Positions 25,506 through 35,085 of a stretch of 64,000 nt of DNA are shown piece by piece. The notes under the pieces are model-generated. The model did no database searches. It was not told the origin of the DNA and was given only the letters and a program-made list of their open reading frames with translations. The first letter of the stretch is position 1, and the number at the start of each line of letters is the position of its first letter. Made by a program: the position numbers and the translations under genes. Origin of the DNA: Streptomyces paradoxus (lineage in GTDB: Bacteria; Actinomycetota; Actinomycetes; Streptomycetales; Streptomycetaceae); NCBI RefSeq assembly GCF_014202475.1, contig NZ_JACHGV010000011.1, positions 1-64,000 on the forward strand, in the 5' to 3' direction.

Positions 25506-26453
25506 ATGGGCGACAACGGCGACCTCGCCGGTGCCTACAGCGACGAGAGCGTGCTCTTCCGGGTGCTCCGGCACCTCGGCTGGGACGACCTGGCCAACAT
25601 CGGCTACTTCACGCTGCCCACCTTTCCGCTCGCGGCCCTGGCGGGGCCGGTGTTCTTTCAGCGCCGTCTGGCCCGCAGGTCGCTGGCGTTGCTGGATGCC
25701 CGGCCCGGGCAGTTCGTCCTCGATGCCGGGTGCGGTCGCGGTGACACGACGGCGCGGCTGGGCGCCGCCGGCTGCCGGGCGCTGGGGGTGGACATCCAGC
25801 CCGCGCAGATCGACCAGGCTCGTCGCCGCTTCTCCAGCCGCTCAGGCGCGCGCTTCGCCGTCGCCGACGCGACGGCCCTGCCATCGCAGGCGGCGGACAT
25901 CCCCCTGCCGGACGGCTCCTTCGACCGCGTGCACTGCCTGGAAGCCGCCTTCCACTTCGGCCACGAAGGCCGTACGTCATTCCTGAGCGAGAGCTTCCGA
26001 CTGCTCCGCCCCGGCGGGCGGCTCGTCCTCGTGGACGTCACGTCCCGTACCGATCAGCCGATCGGAACCCTCGACCCGAACGGCCTGGTACGCGGCACCT
26101 GGCGCTTCGACGACATCGAGCCGTACAAGCGGTACCCGCTGATGGCTTCCGCCGCCGGCTTCAGCACCCACCGGATCCTCGACTGGACCACCCCCGTGCT
26201 CCACAGGGCCGCCCAGCTCTCCGCCCTGTTCGCCGGCGCCGCGGCCACCCGGGCCGGCCGGCAGGCCCTGTGCGTGCGGTGGCCCGGCCTGAGGGAACTC
26301 GACGCCGGCGAGTGGGACGAGGTCATCGCGATCGTCCGGGCTCACCAGGCCATCGGGCGCGGCACGTGCTACACGGCGTACGTCTTCGAGAGCACGGGGG
26401 GTCCTCCCGTCTCGGTCGAGGTGGACAAGCGGCAGATCAGCAGCCAGGCCTGA
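25506..26453 (+). CDS. SAM-dependent methyltransferase
   Basis: A 315-aa class I methyltransferase: motif I VLDAGCGRGDTTARL, motif II VDIQPAQIDQARRRF, motif III-like FDRVHCLEAAFHFGH, motif IV LLRPGGRLVLVDV. The layout (small hydrophobic N-terminal helix, then the methyltransferase core and a C-terminal lid) resembles small-molecule C/O-methyltransferases of the tocopherol/sterol type. The substrate is unknown. ATG 25506 follows AGGGGG. It faces the divergent liv operon. Confidence 0.85.
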   Translation: MGDNGDLAGAYSDESVLFRVLRHLGWDDLANIGYFTLPTFPLAALAGPVFFQRRLARRSLALLDARPGQFVLDAGCGRGDTTARLGAAGCRALGVDIQPAQIDQARRRFSSRSGARFAVADATALPSQAADIPLPDGSFDRVHCLEAAFHFGHEGRTSFLSESFRLLRPGGRLVLVDVTSRTDQPIGTLDPNGLVRGTWRFDDIEPYKRYPLMASAAGFSTHRILDWTTPVLHRAAQLSALFAGAAATRAGRQALCVRWPGLRELDAGEWDEVIAIVRAHQAIGRGTCYTAYVFESTGGPPVSVEVDKRQISSQA

Positions 26454-26476
26454 GCCCTCATCACCTCTGCGGGCTC
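26452..26476. terminator. Weak convergent terminator hairpin
   Basis: GAGCCC (26452-26457) pairs with GGGCTC (26471-26476) across a 13-nt loop, between the convergent ends of the methyltransferase and the iron ABC ATPase genes. The stem is only 6 bp and there is no T tract. Confidence 0.35.
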
Positions 26477-26493
26477 GCGTTCGGCCGGGACGG

Positions 26494-27552
26494 CTACGGA
26501 TGCAGCGTCGCCTCGCCGGTCACGCGGATCGCGGCCTCCTGGCCGGGGCCCACCGACAGCGGGCCCGCGACGCGGACGTCGACCGGGTCGTCGACGCCCT
26601 GTACGGCCAGGGTGACTTTGGCGTCGTGGCCGTAGTAGAAGACGTCCCGGACCGTGCCCCGCACGGCCTCCTCCGTGTCCGCATCGGTCAGTTGCAGCTG
26701 CTCGGGGCGCAGGACGACGGTGCCGGTGCTGCGGCCTTCCAGGGGGGCGGTCAGGGTCACGGTCCCCAGCGGTGTCGTGGCCGTGGAACCGCTCGCGTGC
26801 ACCGTCGCGGGGACCAGGACGGCGTCGCCGACGAAACCGGCGACCCAGGGGTCGGCGGGGCGCCGGTAGAGGTCCTGCGGGGTGTCGCACTGAGCGACAC
26901 GGCCCTGACGTACGACGGCGACGAGGTCGGCCGTGGACAGGGCTTCCTGCTGGTCGTGGGTGACCAGCAGGGCCGTGGCCCCGGTCGCTCGCAGGGCGGA
27001 TCGCACATCCGCCCGGACTCCTGCGCGCAGCGCGCTGTCGAGGGCGTTGAACGGTTCGTCGAGCAGGACGAGTGCGGGGCGCGGAGCCAGTGCCCGGGCC
27101 AGGGCGATGCGCTGCTGCTGTCCGCCGGACAGTTCGTGCGGCATGCGGTCGCCGTACCCGGCCAGTCCGACGAGGTCGAGCATGTCCGCCGTCCTGCGGC
27201 GGCGCTCGCCGCGGTCGAGGCCGGTCAGCCCGAACGCCACGTTGCGGGCCACGGTCATGTGCGGGAAGAGGGCGCCTTCCTGCGGCACGATGCCGATGCG
27301 GCGCCGTTCCGGCGGCAGGTGCACGCCGGGCCCCGCGAGGGTGCGTCCGTCGAGCGCCACCGTGCCCGTGTCGGCGCGCAAGAACCCGGCGATGACGCGG
27401 AGCAGAGTGGTCTTTCCGCAGCCGGAGGGGCCGAGCACGGCGGCCAGTGTCCCGCCCGGCACGGTGAGGTCCAGGCCCTGGAGGACGGGGGCGCCGGAGC
27501 GGTAGGACTTGGTGAGCTGCTCGATGCGGAGCTCGTTGCCGTGGTCGGTCAT
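26494..27552 (-). CDS. fbpC: Ferric iron ABC transporter ATPase (FbpC-like)
   Basis: A 352-aa ABC ATPase with Walker A GPSGCGKTT, signature LSGGQQQRIALARAL, Walker B LVLLDEPFNALDS, H-loop VTHDQQEA, and a C-terminal TOBE-like regulatory domain (VVLRPEQLQL, DVFYYGHDAKVTL). These features and the neighbours fbpA/fbpB suit iron(III) import. Its ATG overlaps the permease stop by 4 nt. Other anions handled by this subfamily (thiamine, spermidine) are less likely given the binding protein. Confidence 0.88.
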   Translation of the reverse strand: MTDHGNELRIEQLTKSYRSGAPVLQGLDLTVPGGTLAAVLGPSGCGKTTLLRVIAGFLRADTGTVALDGRTLAGPGVHLPPERRRIGIVPQEGALFPHMTVARNVAFGLTGLDRGERRRRTADMLDLVGLAGYGDRMPHELSGGQQQRIALARALAPRPALVLLDEPFNALDSALRAGVRADVRSALRATGATALLVTHDQQEALSTADLVAVVRQGRVAQCDTPQDLYRRPADPWVAGFVGDAVLVPATVHASGSTATTPLGTVTLTAPLEGRSTGTVVLRPEQLQLTDADTEEAVRGTVRDVFYYGHDAKVTLAVQGVDDPVDVRVAGPLSVGPGQEAAIRVTGEATLHP

Positions 27553-29144
27553 GTGCGGTGCCTGCCCAGGAGGTAGGAGGGGACGGCGGCCAGGAGGATG
27601 AGGGCCGCGGCGTAGGGTGCGGCGGCCGCGAACGAGCCGGATCCGGTCTCGGTCCACAGCCGGGTGGCCAGCGTGTCCACGCCGGTGGGGCGCAGCAGCA
27701 GCGTGGCGGGCAGTTCCTTCATGCAGACGACGAAGGTGAGCGCGGCGCCGGCCGCGACGCCCGGTGCGGCCAGCGGCACGGTCACCTCGCGCAGCACCCG
27801 CAGGGGGGAACGGCCCAGGGAGCGGGCCACGTCCTCCAGGACGGGCGGCGCCTGGAGTACGGCGGCGCGGGTGGCGGCGACCGCGACCGGCAGGAACAGC
27901 ACGGCGTAGGCGCCGATCAGCAGGGGCAGTTGCTGATAGAGCGGGTAGGCGTAGCGCACCGCGAAGAAGACGAGGGACAGCGCGACCGTGATGCCGGGCA
28001 GTGCGTGGCCGGCGTAGGCGGCCTGCTCCAGCAGCCGGGCCCCGCGTCCCCGGTGGCGTGCGGCGATCACCCCGACGGGCAGTGCCAGCAGTGTGGTCAG
28101 GGCGGCTCCGGCCGCGGCGACGCCGAGGGTGGTCCAGGCGGCTTCCCCGAGCGCGCCCGCGTCCCATGTCGCCGAGTTGCCCACGGCCAGCCAGTAGCCG
28201 AGGGTGCCGAGCGGGAATGCCACCGCCGCGGCCACCAGCGTGGTGCACCAGGCCAGGGCGGGGACCCGCCAGCGTCCGAGGGGCACCGGGACGGCCGGGC
28301 GGGCGGTTCCGGCGCCGGTCCGGGCATGGCCGGCGCGCCCCCGGGTGCGGGTCTCGGCGGCCACCAGCGCCACCGTCATCACCACCAGTACGACGCTGAG
28401 CGCGGCGGCCGGCGTGCGGTCGAAGGAGGCGCGGTAGGAGGTGTGGATGGCGCGGGTGAAGGTGTCGTAGCGCATCAGCGAGACGGCGCCGAAGTCGGAG
28501 AGCACGTACAGCGCGACGAGCAGCGCTCCGCCCGCGGCGGCCGGGCGCAGCTGGGGCAGTGTGACCCTCAGGAAGGTGCGCAGCGGGCCGTGGCCCAGGG
28601 AGCGGGCGGCCTCCTCCTGAGCCGGGTCGATCCCGCGCAGCGCTGCGGCGACGGGAAGGTGGACGTAGGGGAAGCTCACGAGGGTGAGGGCGAGCGCGGC
28701 CCCGGCGAAGCCGGCGGTCCGGGGTGCGCTGGCCAGCCACGCGAAGGCGGCGACGTAGCTGGGCACGGCGAGCGGCAGGGTGACCAGCACCGACCAGGCG
28801 CGTGCCCCGGGCAGGGCTGTGCGTACGGTCAGCCAGGCCAGGGAGACGCCGAGCACCAGGCAGGCCGCCACGACGACGGCCGTCAGGGAGAGGCTGCGGG
28901 CGAGGAGTTGCAGCGTCCGCTCGTCGCCGACGACGTCCCAGGCGTAGCGCGGACCGCGTTCGAAGGCGCGGACCGCGAGGTAGCCCAGGGGCAGCAGCGC
29001 GAACAGCGCGGCCACGCAGGCGGGGACGAGCAGGACCAACGGAGGTCTGCGGCCGGCGGGCGCCCCGTCCGTCTTGCGGACGGGGCGGCGCCCGGCGGGA
29101 GCGGGTGCTCCCGCCGGGCGGCCTCCGGATGCCGATGCGGTCAC
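27549..29144 (-). CDS. fbpB: Ferric iron ABC transporter permease (FbpB-like, two fused permease domains)
   Basis: A 531-aa membrane protein with about twelve helices in two halves. Each half carries an EAA loop (EEAARSLGHGPLRTFLRVTLP and EDVARSLGRSPLRVLREVTVP), the hallmark of FbpB-type fused permeases. The N-terminus is Pro/Arg/Ala-rich and cytoplasmic. The start is uncertain: GTG at 29144 is chosen, and GTG at 29177 is also in frame, nearer to fbpA, with only a very close AGGA. It lies between fbpA and fbpC in one operon. Confidence 0.85.
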   Translation of the reverse strand: MTASASGGRPAGAPAPAGRRPVRKTDGAPAGRRPPLVLLVPACVAALFALLPLGYLAVRAFERGPRYAWDVVGDERTLQLLARSLSLTAVVVAACLVLGVSLAWLTVRTALPGARAWSVLVTLPLAVPSYVAAFAWLASAPRTAGFAGAALALTLVSFPYVHLPVAAALRGIDPAQEEAARSLGHGPLRTFLRVTLPQLRPAAAGGALLVALYVLSDFGAVSLMRYDTFTRAIHTSYRASFDRTPAAALSVVLVVMTVALVAAETRTRGRAGHARTGAGTARPAVPVPLGRWRVPALAWCTTLVAAAVAFPLGTLGYWLAVGNSATWDAGALGEAAWTTLGVAAAGAALTTLLALPVGVIAARHRGRGARLLEQAAYAGHALPGITVALSLVFFAVRYAYPLYQQLPLLIGAYAVLFLPVAVAATRAAVLQAPPVLEDVARSLGRSPLRVLREVTVPLAAPGVAAGAALTFVVCMKELPATLLLRPTGVDTLATRLWTETGSGSFAAAAPYAAALILLAAVPSYLLGRHRT

Positions 29145-29182
29145 GTCGGGCTCAGGGGTTTCTGCCGGTCTTCTCACGCTTC

Positions 29183-30229
29183 CTAGACCAGTCCGACGTC
29201 CTGGAGCATGGCCAGCGTCTCCTGGAGGGATTCGAGCTTGCCCAGGTCGATGTCCGGGGACTCCAGGGACTCGAACGGCGGCAGGCCTTCGACGTTGCTG
29301 GTGACGCCCGCGGCCAGCGGGTACTCCTTGGTCGTGTCGGCGAAGTAGGTCTGCGCTTCCTTGGACAGCAGGTAGTCGACGGCCTTCTGGGCGGTCCCGG
29401 CCTGGCCGCCGTCCTTGAGGATGCCGACGCCGGCGACGTTGATGAGCGCGCCGGGGTCTCCCCCGGGCAGGAACTTGAGCTGTGCGCCGACCTTGTCCTC
29501 GCCCTTCTCGGCGACCCGCTCGTACCAGTAGTAGTGGTTGACCAGGCCGAGGGAGACCTCGCCCGACTCGACGGCGTCGAGGGTGGCGAGGTTGTTGGTG
29601 TACACCTTCCCGTTGGCCTTCAGGCCCTTGAGCCACAGCCGGGTGGCGTCGTCACCCTCCAGGACGCGCATGCCGGTGACGAAGGCCTGGAAGGAGGCGT
29701 TGGTCGGCGCGAAGCCGACCTTGCCCTTCCACTCGGGCTTCGTCACGTCGGCCACCCGGTCCGGGACCTTGTCCTCGGCGACCTTGTCCGGGTTGTAGGC
29801 GATGACACGCACCCTCCCCGACAGGCCCACCCAGTCGCCCTCCTCGCCGCGGTAGGCCTTGTCCACCTCGTCGAGGCTCGACTGCGGCAGCTTCGCGAGC
29901 ATGCCCTCCTTGGACAGGGCGCCCAGGGCACCGGCGTCCTGCGAGAAGAAGAGTCCGGCCTTGGTGCGGTCGCCCTCCTCCAGGATCTGGGCGGCCAGTT
30001 CGGCGCTGTCGCCGTAGCGCACCTCGACCTTGGCGCCGACCGCCTTCTCCAGCTTGTCCAGGATCGGCTTGACCAGCTTCTCGTGGCGCCCGGAGTAGAT
30101 GACGAGGGCGGAGTCGCCGCCCTCCGCGGAGCCGCCCTTGTCGTCGCCGGAGCCGCAGGAGGCGAGGACGGGCAGGAGCAGGCCGGCCGCGAGGAGCGCG
30201 GTGATCCGGCGAGCCGAGGGGCGTCGCAT
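29183..30229 (-). CDS. fbpA: Ferric iron-binding lipoprotein (FbpA-like)
   Basis: A 348-aa extracellular solute-binding lipoprotein. The signal ends in LPVLASC with the lipobox Cys, followed by GSGDDKGG. The FbpA-type core includes LVIYSGRHEKLVKPILD, LFFSQDAGALGAL, and the tyrosine-rich VNHYYWYERVAEKG, which can supply the Tyr-Tyr iron ligands. ATG 30229 follows AGGAAGG; the longer in-frame reading upstream is rejected because it would precede the signal peptide. Transcription likely starts near the iron-box-like site at 30334-30352. Confidence 0.9.
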   Translation of the reverse strand: MRRPSARRITALLAAGLLLPVLASCGSGDDKGGSAEGGDSALVIYSGRHEKLVKPILDKLEKAVGAKVEVRYGDSAELAAQILEEGDRTKAGLFFSQDAGALGALSKEGMLAKLPQSSLDEVDKAYRGEEGDWVGLSGRVRVIAYNPDKVAEDKVPDRVADVTKPEWKGKVGFAPTNASFQAFVTGMRVLEGDDATRLWLKGLKANGKVYTNNLATLDAVESGEVSLGLVNHYYWYERVAEKGEDKVGAQLKFLPGGDPGALINVAGVGILKDGGQAGTAQKAVDYLLSKEAQTYFADTTKEYPLAAGVTSNVEGLPPFESLESPDIDLGKLESLQETLAMLQDVGLV

Positions 30230-30333
30230 GTGGTGTGCCTTCCTGGGTGGCTCGCCGGTACGGCGCGGGTCGCGTCGTCGGGTCAGCGAGCGGCGAAGCG
30301 ATGCTTTCAAGCCAGCTGTGAACATGCTATGAA

Positions 30334-30352
30334 TAAGGTAAAGCTTGCCTAA
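30334..30352. promoter_or_regulatory. Iron-box-like operator (DmdR/IdeR type)
   Basis: The minus strand reads TTAGGCAAGCTTTACCTTA. Against the IdeR/DmdR1 consensus TTAGGTTAGGCTAACCTAA, 13 of 19 positions match, including the outer TTAGG and ACCT half-sites. It lies between the divergent fbpA operon and the adenylation-acyltransferase fusion, placing both under probable iron repression. Confidence 0.6.
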
Positions 30353-30406
30353 CCGTCAAGGGATCAGTGCTATTTGCGGACGCTGCCGCAGAAAGGTTGC
30401 GCGCCC

Positions 30407-33100
30407 GTGATCGACTCATCCCGACCTGCCTCGGTCCCGTTGACCACGCCATTTCCGCGCTTTGCCCCTATTTCGTCGCCCCGGCCGCCCACGCGTGGAC
30501 CTGGGGTGCCGTTCGCGCGTGACCTCGCGGCTCACGGAGATCGCACCGCGTTGATCACGCCATCGGGCGAGGTCACCTACCGGGCGCTCGCGGAGCGGGT
30601 CGCCGCCACCGCCGAACGCCTGGGCCGCACGCGCCGCCTCGTGCTGCTGGCCGGCGCCAACCGGGCCGACGCGCTCGTGGTCCACCTCGCGGCCCTCGCC
30701 GGCGGCCACCCCGTCCTGCTCGTCCCCGGCGACAGCACCTCCACCATCGATGCCCTGACGGCCGCCTACGACCCCGACGTCGTCGCGCGCCCGGACGACC
30801 ACGGCACCTGGACCCTCGACGAGCGGCGCCGGACGAGCACGCACACCCTCCACCCCGATCTGGCGCTGCTGCTGAGCACCTCCGGTTCGACCGGCTCACC
30901 GAAGCTGGTCCGGCTGTCGCACGACAACCTCCAGTCCAACGCCGAGTCCATAGCCGGCTACCTGGGCATCCGTCCGTCCGACCGCGCGGCCACGACCCTG
31001 CCCCCGCACTACTGCTACGGCCTGTCCGTCATCCACAGTCACCTGCTGCGCGGCGCCGGGCTGATCCTCACCGAGCGGTCGGTCGCCGACACCGCCTTCT
31101 GGGAGGAGTTCCGCGTGGCCCGCGGCACCGCGCTCGCCGGGGTGCCGTACACCTTCGACCTGCTCGACCGGGTCGGCTTCGCCCACATGCGGCTGCCCCA
31201 CCTGCGCTACGTGACCCAGGCCGGTGGCCGCCTGGCACCCGAACGAGTCGCCGCGTTCGCCGAGTTGGGCCGCAGATCCGGCTGGGAGCTGTTCGTCATG
31301 TACGGGCAGACCGAGGCGACGGCCCGCATGGCCTATCTGCCCCCGGCGCTCGCGCACGAGCGCCCGGAGACCATAGGCGTACCGATCCCCGGAGGCTCCT
31401 TCCGGCTGCGGCCGGTCGACGGCATCGCGTCACCCGACACCGGCGAACTGGTCTACTCGGGCCCCAACGTCATGCTCGGTTACGCCGAGACGCCCGCGGA
31501 CCTCGCCCTCGGCCGCACCCTGGAGGAACTGCCCACCGGGGACATCGCCCGGCGCGCCCCCGACGGGCTGTACGAGATCGTGGGGCGGCGCAGCCGCTTC
31601 ATCAAGATCCTCGGTCTGCGCCTCGACCCGCACCGGGTCGAGGCGCAACTGGAAGAACACGGCATCCACGCCGCGTGCGTGGGCGACGACGACGCGCTGA
31701 CCGTCGTCGCGGCGAACACGGCGGGTGCCGAGGCGACGGCCGTACGGCGGCTGGTGAGCGAAGGCTGCGGTCTGCCGCCGCGCGCGATACGGGTGCTGCC
31801 GGTGGCCGAGCTTCCGCGGCTCGCCTCGGGCAAGACCGACTACGAAGCGGTACGGCGGCTGGCTCGCGACGCTTCGGCCTCGGCACCGGCCCCGGGCGAC
31901 GACGACCTCTGTGCCCTCTACGCCGAGATCCTCGACCGGACCGACGTCACCGAGGACAGCAGCTTCGTGAGTCTGGGCGGCGACTCACTCTCGTACGTCG
32001 AGATGTCGCTGCGGCTGGAGCAGGTCCTGGGCGTGCTGCCCGCCGACTGGCACACCACACCGATCCGCCGGCTGCGGGCCCCGGACACCGCGCGGCGCAC
32101 GCCCCCGGCCCTCCCGCGGCGCGGGCTGCGGCGCAGCCTGGAGACGGGCATCGCCCTGCGGGCGGTCGGCATCGTCCTCGTCGTCGGCTCGCACATCCCC
32201 GTCTTCCTCGTCCAAGGCGGCGCCCACGTGCTGCTCGGCGTCGCCGGATACAACTTCGCGCGCTTCCACCTCTCCGTCGGCGAACGCCGGGAGCGTCTGG
32301 GCAGGATGGGGCGGAGCATCGCCCGCATCGCCGTTCCGAGCATGGTGTGGATCGCCTTCGCGCTGCTGCTGACCCGCGAATACGATCTGGCCAACGTCGT
32401 CCTGGCCAACAGCCTCTTCGAGCAGGACAACTCCGACCCCGAGTGGCGCTACTGGTTCGTCGAGGCGCTGGTCTACTTCCTCGCCGGGCTGGCGGTTCTG
32501 CTGGCGATCCCCTGGGTGCACCGCGCTGAGCGGCGCACCCCCTTCGGCTTCGCCCTGGCGCTGGTCGCCCTGGGACTCGTCGGACGCTACGACCCCTGGG
32601 GCCTCGCACACGTCCGCTTCCACCTGAGCCCGACCGTGGTCTTCTTCCTGTTCGCACTGGGCTGGGCGGCGGCCCGGGCCCGCACGGCGGGACAGCGGCT
32701 GGGGCTGACCGCGGTCACGCTGCTCACCGTGCCCGGTCTCTTCCCCGGGGAGCAAACCCTGCGGACATCGATCGTGCTCGGCGGCCTCGTCCTGCTGCTC
32801 TGGGTGCCCGCCCTGCCCAGCATCGACCCGGTCAACCGGCTGGCGGGCGTCCTGGCGGGCAGCTCGCTCTACATCTACCTGACGCATTTCCAGGTCTATC
32901 CCCACCTGCGGGACCACTCCCCCGTGGCGGCCCTGCTCGTCTCTTTGATCTGCGGTGTGGCGTACGGAGCAATGGCCACCCGTCTGACGGCCAGACTCCT
33001 TTCATCACTCCGGGCCGGCACCCGGATGGCCTGCTTGTCGTCTCGCGTGATGCCCGGCGCTCCCGTAGGGTCTCGATGCCGTTACGGCAGGACGAGCTGA
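30407..33100 (+). CDS. Adenylation-carrier-membrane acyltransferase fusion protein
   Basis: An 897-aa three-part protein. Residues about 35-490 are an AMP-forming adenylation domain: LLLSTSGSTGSPKLV (A3), MYGQTEATARM (A5), TGDIARR (A7), GRRSRFIKILG (A8) and LASGKTD (A10). A carrier domain follows with LGGDSLSYVE and the 4'-phosphopantetheine Ser527. Residues about 590-880 are a multi-helix acyltransferase-3-like membrane domain (VGSHI, GVAGYNFARF). It would activate an acid, load it on its own carrier and transfer it at the membrane. The GTG start has AAAGG upstream; a TTG at 30374 is the alternative. It is divergent from fbpABC across an iron box. Confidence 0.85.
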   Translation: MIDSSRPASVPLTTPFPRFAPISSPRPPTRGPGVPFARDLAAHGDRTALITPSGEVTYRALAERVAATAERLGRTRRLVLLAGANRADALVVHLAALAGGHPVLLVPGDSTSTIDALTAAYDPDVVARPDDHGTWTLDERRRTSTHTLHPDLALLLSTSGSTGSPKLVRLSHDNLQSNAESIAGYLGIRPSDRAATTLPPHYCYGLSVIHSHLLRGAGLILTERSVADTAFWEEFRVARGTALAGVPYTFDLLDRVGFAHMRLPHLRYVTQAGGRLAPERVAAFAELGRRSGWELFVMYGQTEATARMAYLPPALAHERPETIGVPIPGGSFRLRPVDGIASPDTGELVYSGPNVMLGYAETPADLALGRTLEELPTGDIARRAPDGLYEIVGRRSRFIKILGLRLDPHRVEAQLEEHGIHAACVGDDDALTVVAANTAGAEATAVRRLVSEGCGLPPRAIRVLPVAELPRLASGKTDYEAVRRLARDASASAPAPGDDDLCALYAEILDRTDVTEDSSFVSLGGDSLSYVEMSLRLEQVLGVLPADWHTTPIRRLRAPDTARRTPPALPRRGLRRSLETGIALRAVGIVLVVGSHIPVFLVQGGAHVLLGVAGYNFARFHLSVGERRERLGRMGRSIARIAVPSMVWIAFALLLTREYDLANVVLANSLFEQDNSDPEWRYWFVEALVYFLAGLAVLLAIPWVHRAERRTPFGFALALVALGLVGRYDPWGLAHVRFHLSPTVVFFLFALGWAAARARTAGQRLGLTAVTLLTVPGLFPGEQTLRTSIVLGGLVLLLWVPALPSIDPVNRLAGVLAGSSLYIYLTHFQVYPHLRDHSPVAALLVSLICGVAYGAMATRLTARLLSSLRAGTRMACLSSRVMPGAPVGSRCRYGRTS

Positions 33101-33143
33101 CGGCCCTTCACGACCGCGCGGACCCAGTGACCGAGGAGCCCTC

Positions 33144-33602
33144 ATGTCAGGACAGTTCGAAGCGACCACCGAGATCGACCGGCCCGTCGAGGCGGTGTTC
33201 GACTACCTCGCCGACGGGCGCAACGATCCGCAGTTCAGCCCCAGAGTGCTGAGGATCGAGCGGGTTCCCGAGACGCCGACTGCCGTGGGAACGGTCTTCC
33301 GCAGCACGGTCAAGGACGCCGGCGTGAAGACGGCCAGGGAGTTCCGTATCACCGAGCTCGACGCCCCGGCGCGGATCCGGTGGGCCGAGGTGTCCAAGAA
33401 CAGCGTGGCGGTGGCCGAGGGCGGCTACGACCTGGAGCCGCTGGCCGACGGCAGAACCCGGGTCCGTCTCCACAACGTTCTGGAGGGCCACGGACTCGGC
33501 AAGCTGCTCGTCGGCCTGGCACTCACCGCCGCCCGCAAGGACGCCCCCGCCTTCGCTGCCCGGATCAAGGCAGCGGCCGAGGCGGCGATCCCGCAGCGTT
33601 GA
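33144..33602 (+). CDS. SRPBCC family protein (polyketide cyclase/lipid-transport fold)
   Basis: A 152-aa START-like protein: EATTEIDRPVEAVFDYLAD at the N-terminus, the central GTVFRSTVKD and REFRITELDAPARIRW strands, and a C-terminal helix LLVGLALTAARKDAPAFAAR. The family binds hydrophobic ligands in a helix-grip cavity; the ligand is unknown. The ATG follows GAGG in GAGGAGCCC. Its 3' end overlaps the convergent secreted hydrolase by 38 bp. Confidence 0.85.
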   Translation: MSGQFEATTEIDRPVEAVFDYLADGRNDPQFSPRVLRIERVPETPTAVGTVFRSTVKDAGVKTAREFRITELDAPARIRWAEVSKNSVAVAEGGYDLEPLADGRTRVRLHNVLEGHGLGKLLVGLALTAARKDAPAFAARIKAAAEAAIPQR

Positions 33603-35085
33603 CCGAGTCCAGGGCGGGACAGCTGGTGCCCCGCGGGGGGACCGTCAGGTCGGTGAGATAGCTGTTCACGGCGTCCTCCATGCACGGTCCGCTGGTGACG
33701 CTGCCGTGGCCGTGGCCCTCGTAAGTGAGGAGCACGCCCCTGCGGCCGAGCTGCCGGGCCACCGAGACCGCCCACGGGTAGCCGGTGGCGGGGTCGTGCA
33801 GCGCGTTGGACACGAGGATGGGCGGTGCGCCGCGTACGTCCAGGCGGTGCTGCGGGTTGGCGGTCGGCGCGCCCAGACACGCCGCCACCATGTGGATCGG
33901 CAGCAGGTAGGGCAGGTCGGCCGCGGTCCTGTTCATCATGGCGACGAGCGAGGCGTACGCCCGGTGGTCGCGCACCGGCAGGTGCCAGTCCGAGCAGAAG
34001 ACGGGGGTCGCCGGAGGCAGCGGCGCGGTCGAGGTGGGCGACGCGGGCAGCGGTTCGCTCGCGTGCATCGTCGCGATCGCCGTGGCCAGACCCGCGTAGT
34101 CGGCCTCGTAGAACTTCCGGAACGCGACCTTGTTGACCAGGTCCGTCGACGACAGCGGGCTGCCCGGCTTCACCGGGTCCTCCAGCTCGCCGCGTCCGGC
34201 CCGGGTCAACAGGCTCCGCCAGACGGCGCGGACGTCGCGGCCGTGCAGCTCGCAGTCGGCGGTCCGGTCACACCACTTCACGAACTCTTGGAAGGAATCC
34301 TCAGCCGAGGCCGCCTCGGCCCGCAGGAAGTCGCGGGTGGCCGCGACGCTGTGGTCCATGACGCTCTCCAGCACCATCGCGCGCACGCGACGCGGGTAGG
34401 TCTCGGCGTACTGCGCCCCGAGCAGCGTGCCGTACGAGCTGCCGTGGAAGGTCAGTTTCCGCTCGCCCAGGGCGGCGCGCAGGGCGTCCACGTCCCGGAC
34501 CGTCTGGGCGGTGTCGAGGTGGTCGAACACCGGGCCGGTACGGGCCCGGCAGTCGGCACGGAGCCGCTTGTTGTACGCCATGGTGGCGTCGAAGTCCGCC
34601 TGGCTCTTCAGCACCGGCGACGGCCGCTGGGCAAGCAGGTCGCCGGAGCAGGTCACCGGGTTGCTGTCGCCCACGCCGCGCGGGTCGAAGCTGACGATGT
34701 CGAACCTGCGGCGGACTTCGGGGCTGAAGCGGCTGACTCGGTCCACCACCATCCTCACACCCGAGTCGCCCGGTCCGCCGGGGCCGAACACCATCGACCC
34801 GACGCGTGCGCCGGGGTCGGTGGCCTTGCGCCGCGCCACGGCCAGTTCGAGTGTCGGCCCGTCCGGGTGGGCCCAGTCGACCGGTACCGAAAGGGTGGCG
34901 CACTCGGCTCCGGGGTTCGCCGGTTCGTGACACGGTGCCCACCGCAGGGATCCTGTGGCAGAGGGCGACACGTGGACCGCGGGGGCGGCGGCGAGCCCGG
35001 CGGTGGCGGCCATGACGCCTCCCACGGCCATGGCCGTACCCCGCGCGGCGATGCGCCGTGGTACGGATCTGCGCCTTAACGGCAT
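33565..35085 (-). CDS. Secreted tripeptidyl aminopeptidase-like alpha/beta hydrolase
   Basis: A 506-aa exported hydrolase of the Streptomyces SlpD/SlpE/Tap family. It has an N-terminal Arg-rich signal peptide with RRRSVPRR and RRIAARG, which could be Tat, followed by an Ala/Gly/Val core. The nucleophile elbow is HGSSYGT (Ser217) and the C-terminal TAP-like domain carries the catalytic His in YEGHGHGSV. Six or more cysteines fit secretion. ATG 35085 follows AAAGGGAGG. It likely releases N-terminal peptides outside the cell. Confidence 0.9.
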   Translation of the reverse strand: MPLRRRSVPRRIAARGTAMAVGGVMAATAGLAAAPAVHVSPSATGSLRWAPCHEPANPGAECATLSVPVDWAHPDGPTLELAVARRKATDPGARVGSMVFGPGGPGDSGVRMVVDRVSRFSPEVRRRFDIVSFDPRGVGDSNPVTCSGDLLAQRPSPVLKSQADFDATMAYNKRLRADCRARTGPVFDHLDTAQTVRDVDALRAALGERKLTFHGSSYGTLLGAQYAETYPRRVRAMVLESVMDHSVAATRDFLRAEAASAEDSFQEFVKWCDRTADCELHGRDVRAVWRSLLTRAGRGELEDPVKPGSPLSSTDLVNKVAFRKFYEADYAGLATAIATMHASEPLPASPTSTAPLPPATPVFCSDWHLPVRDHRAYASLVAMMNRTAADLPYLLPIHMVAACLGAPTANPQHRLDVRGAPPILVSNALHDPATGYPWAVSVARQLGRRGVLLTYEGHGHGSVTSGPCMEDAVNSYLTDLTVPPRGTSCPALDSVNAAGSPPRPLP

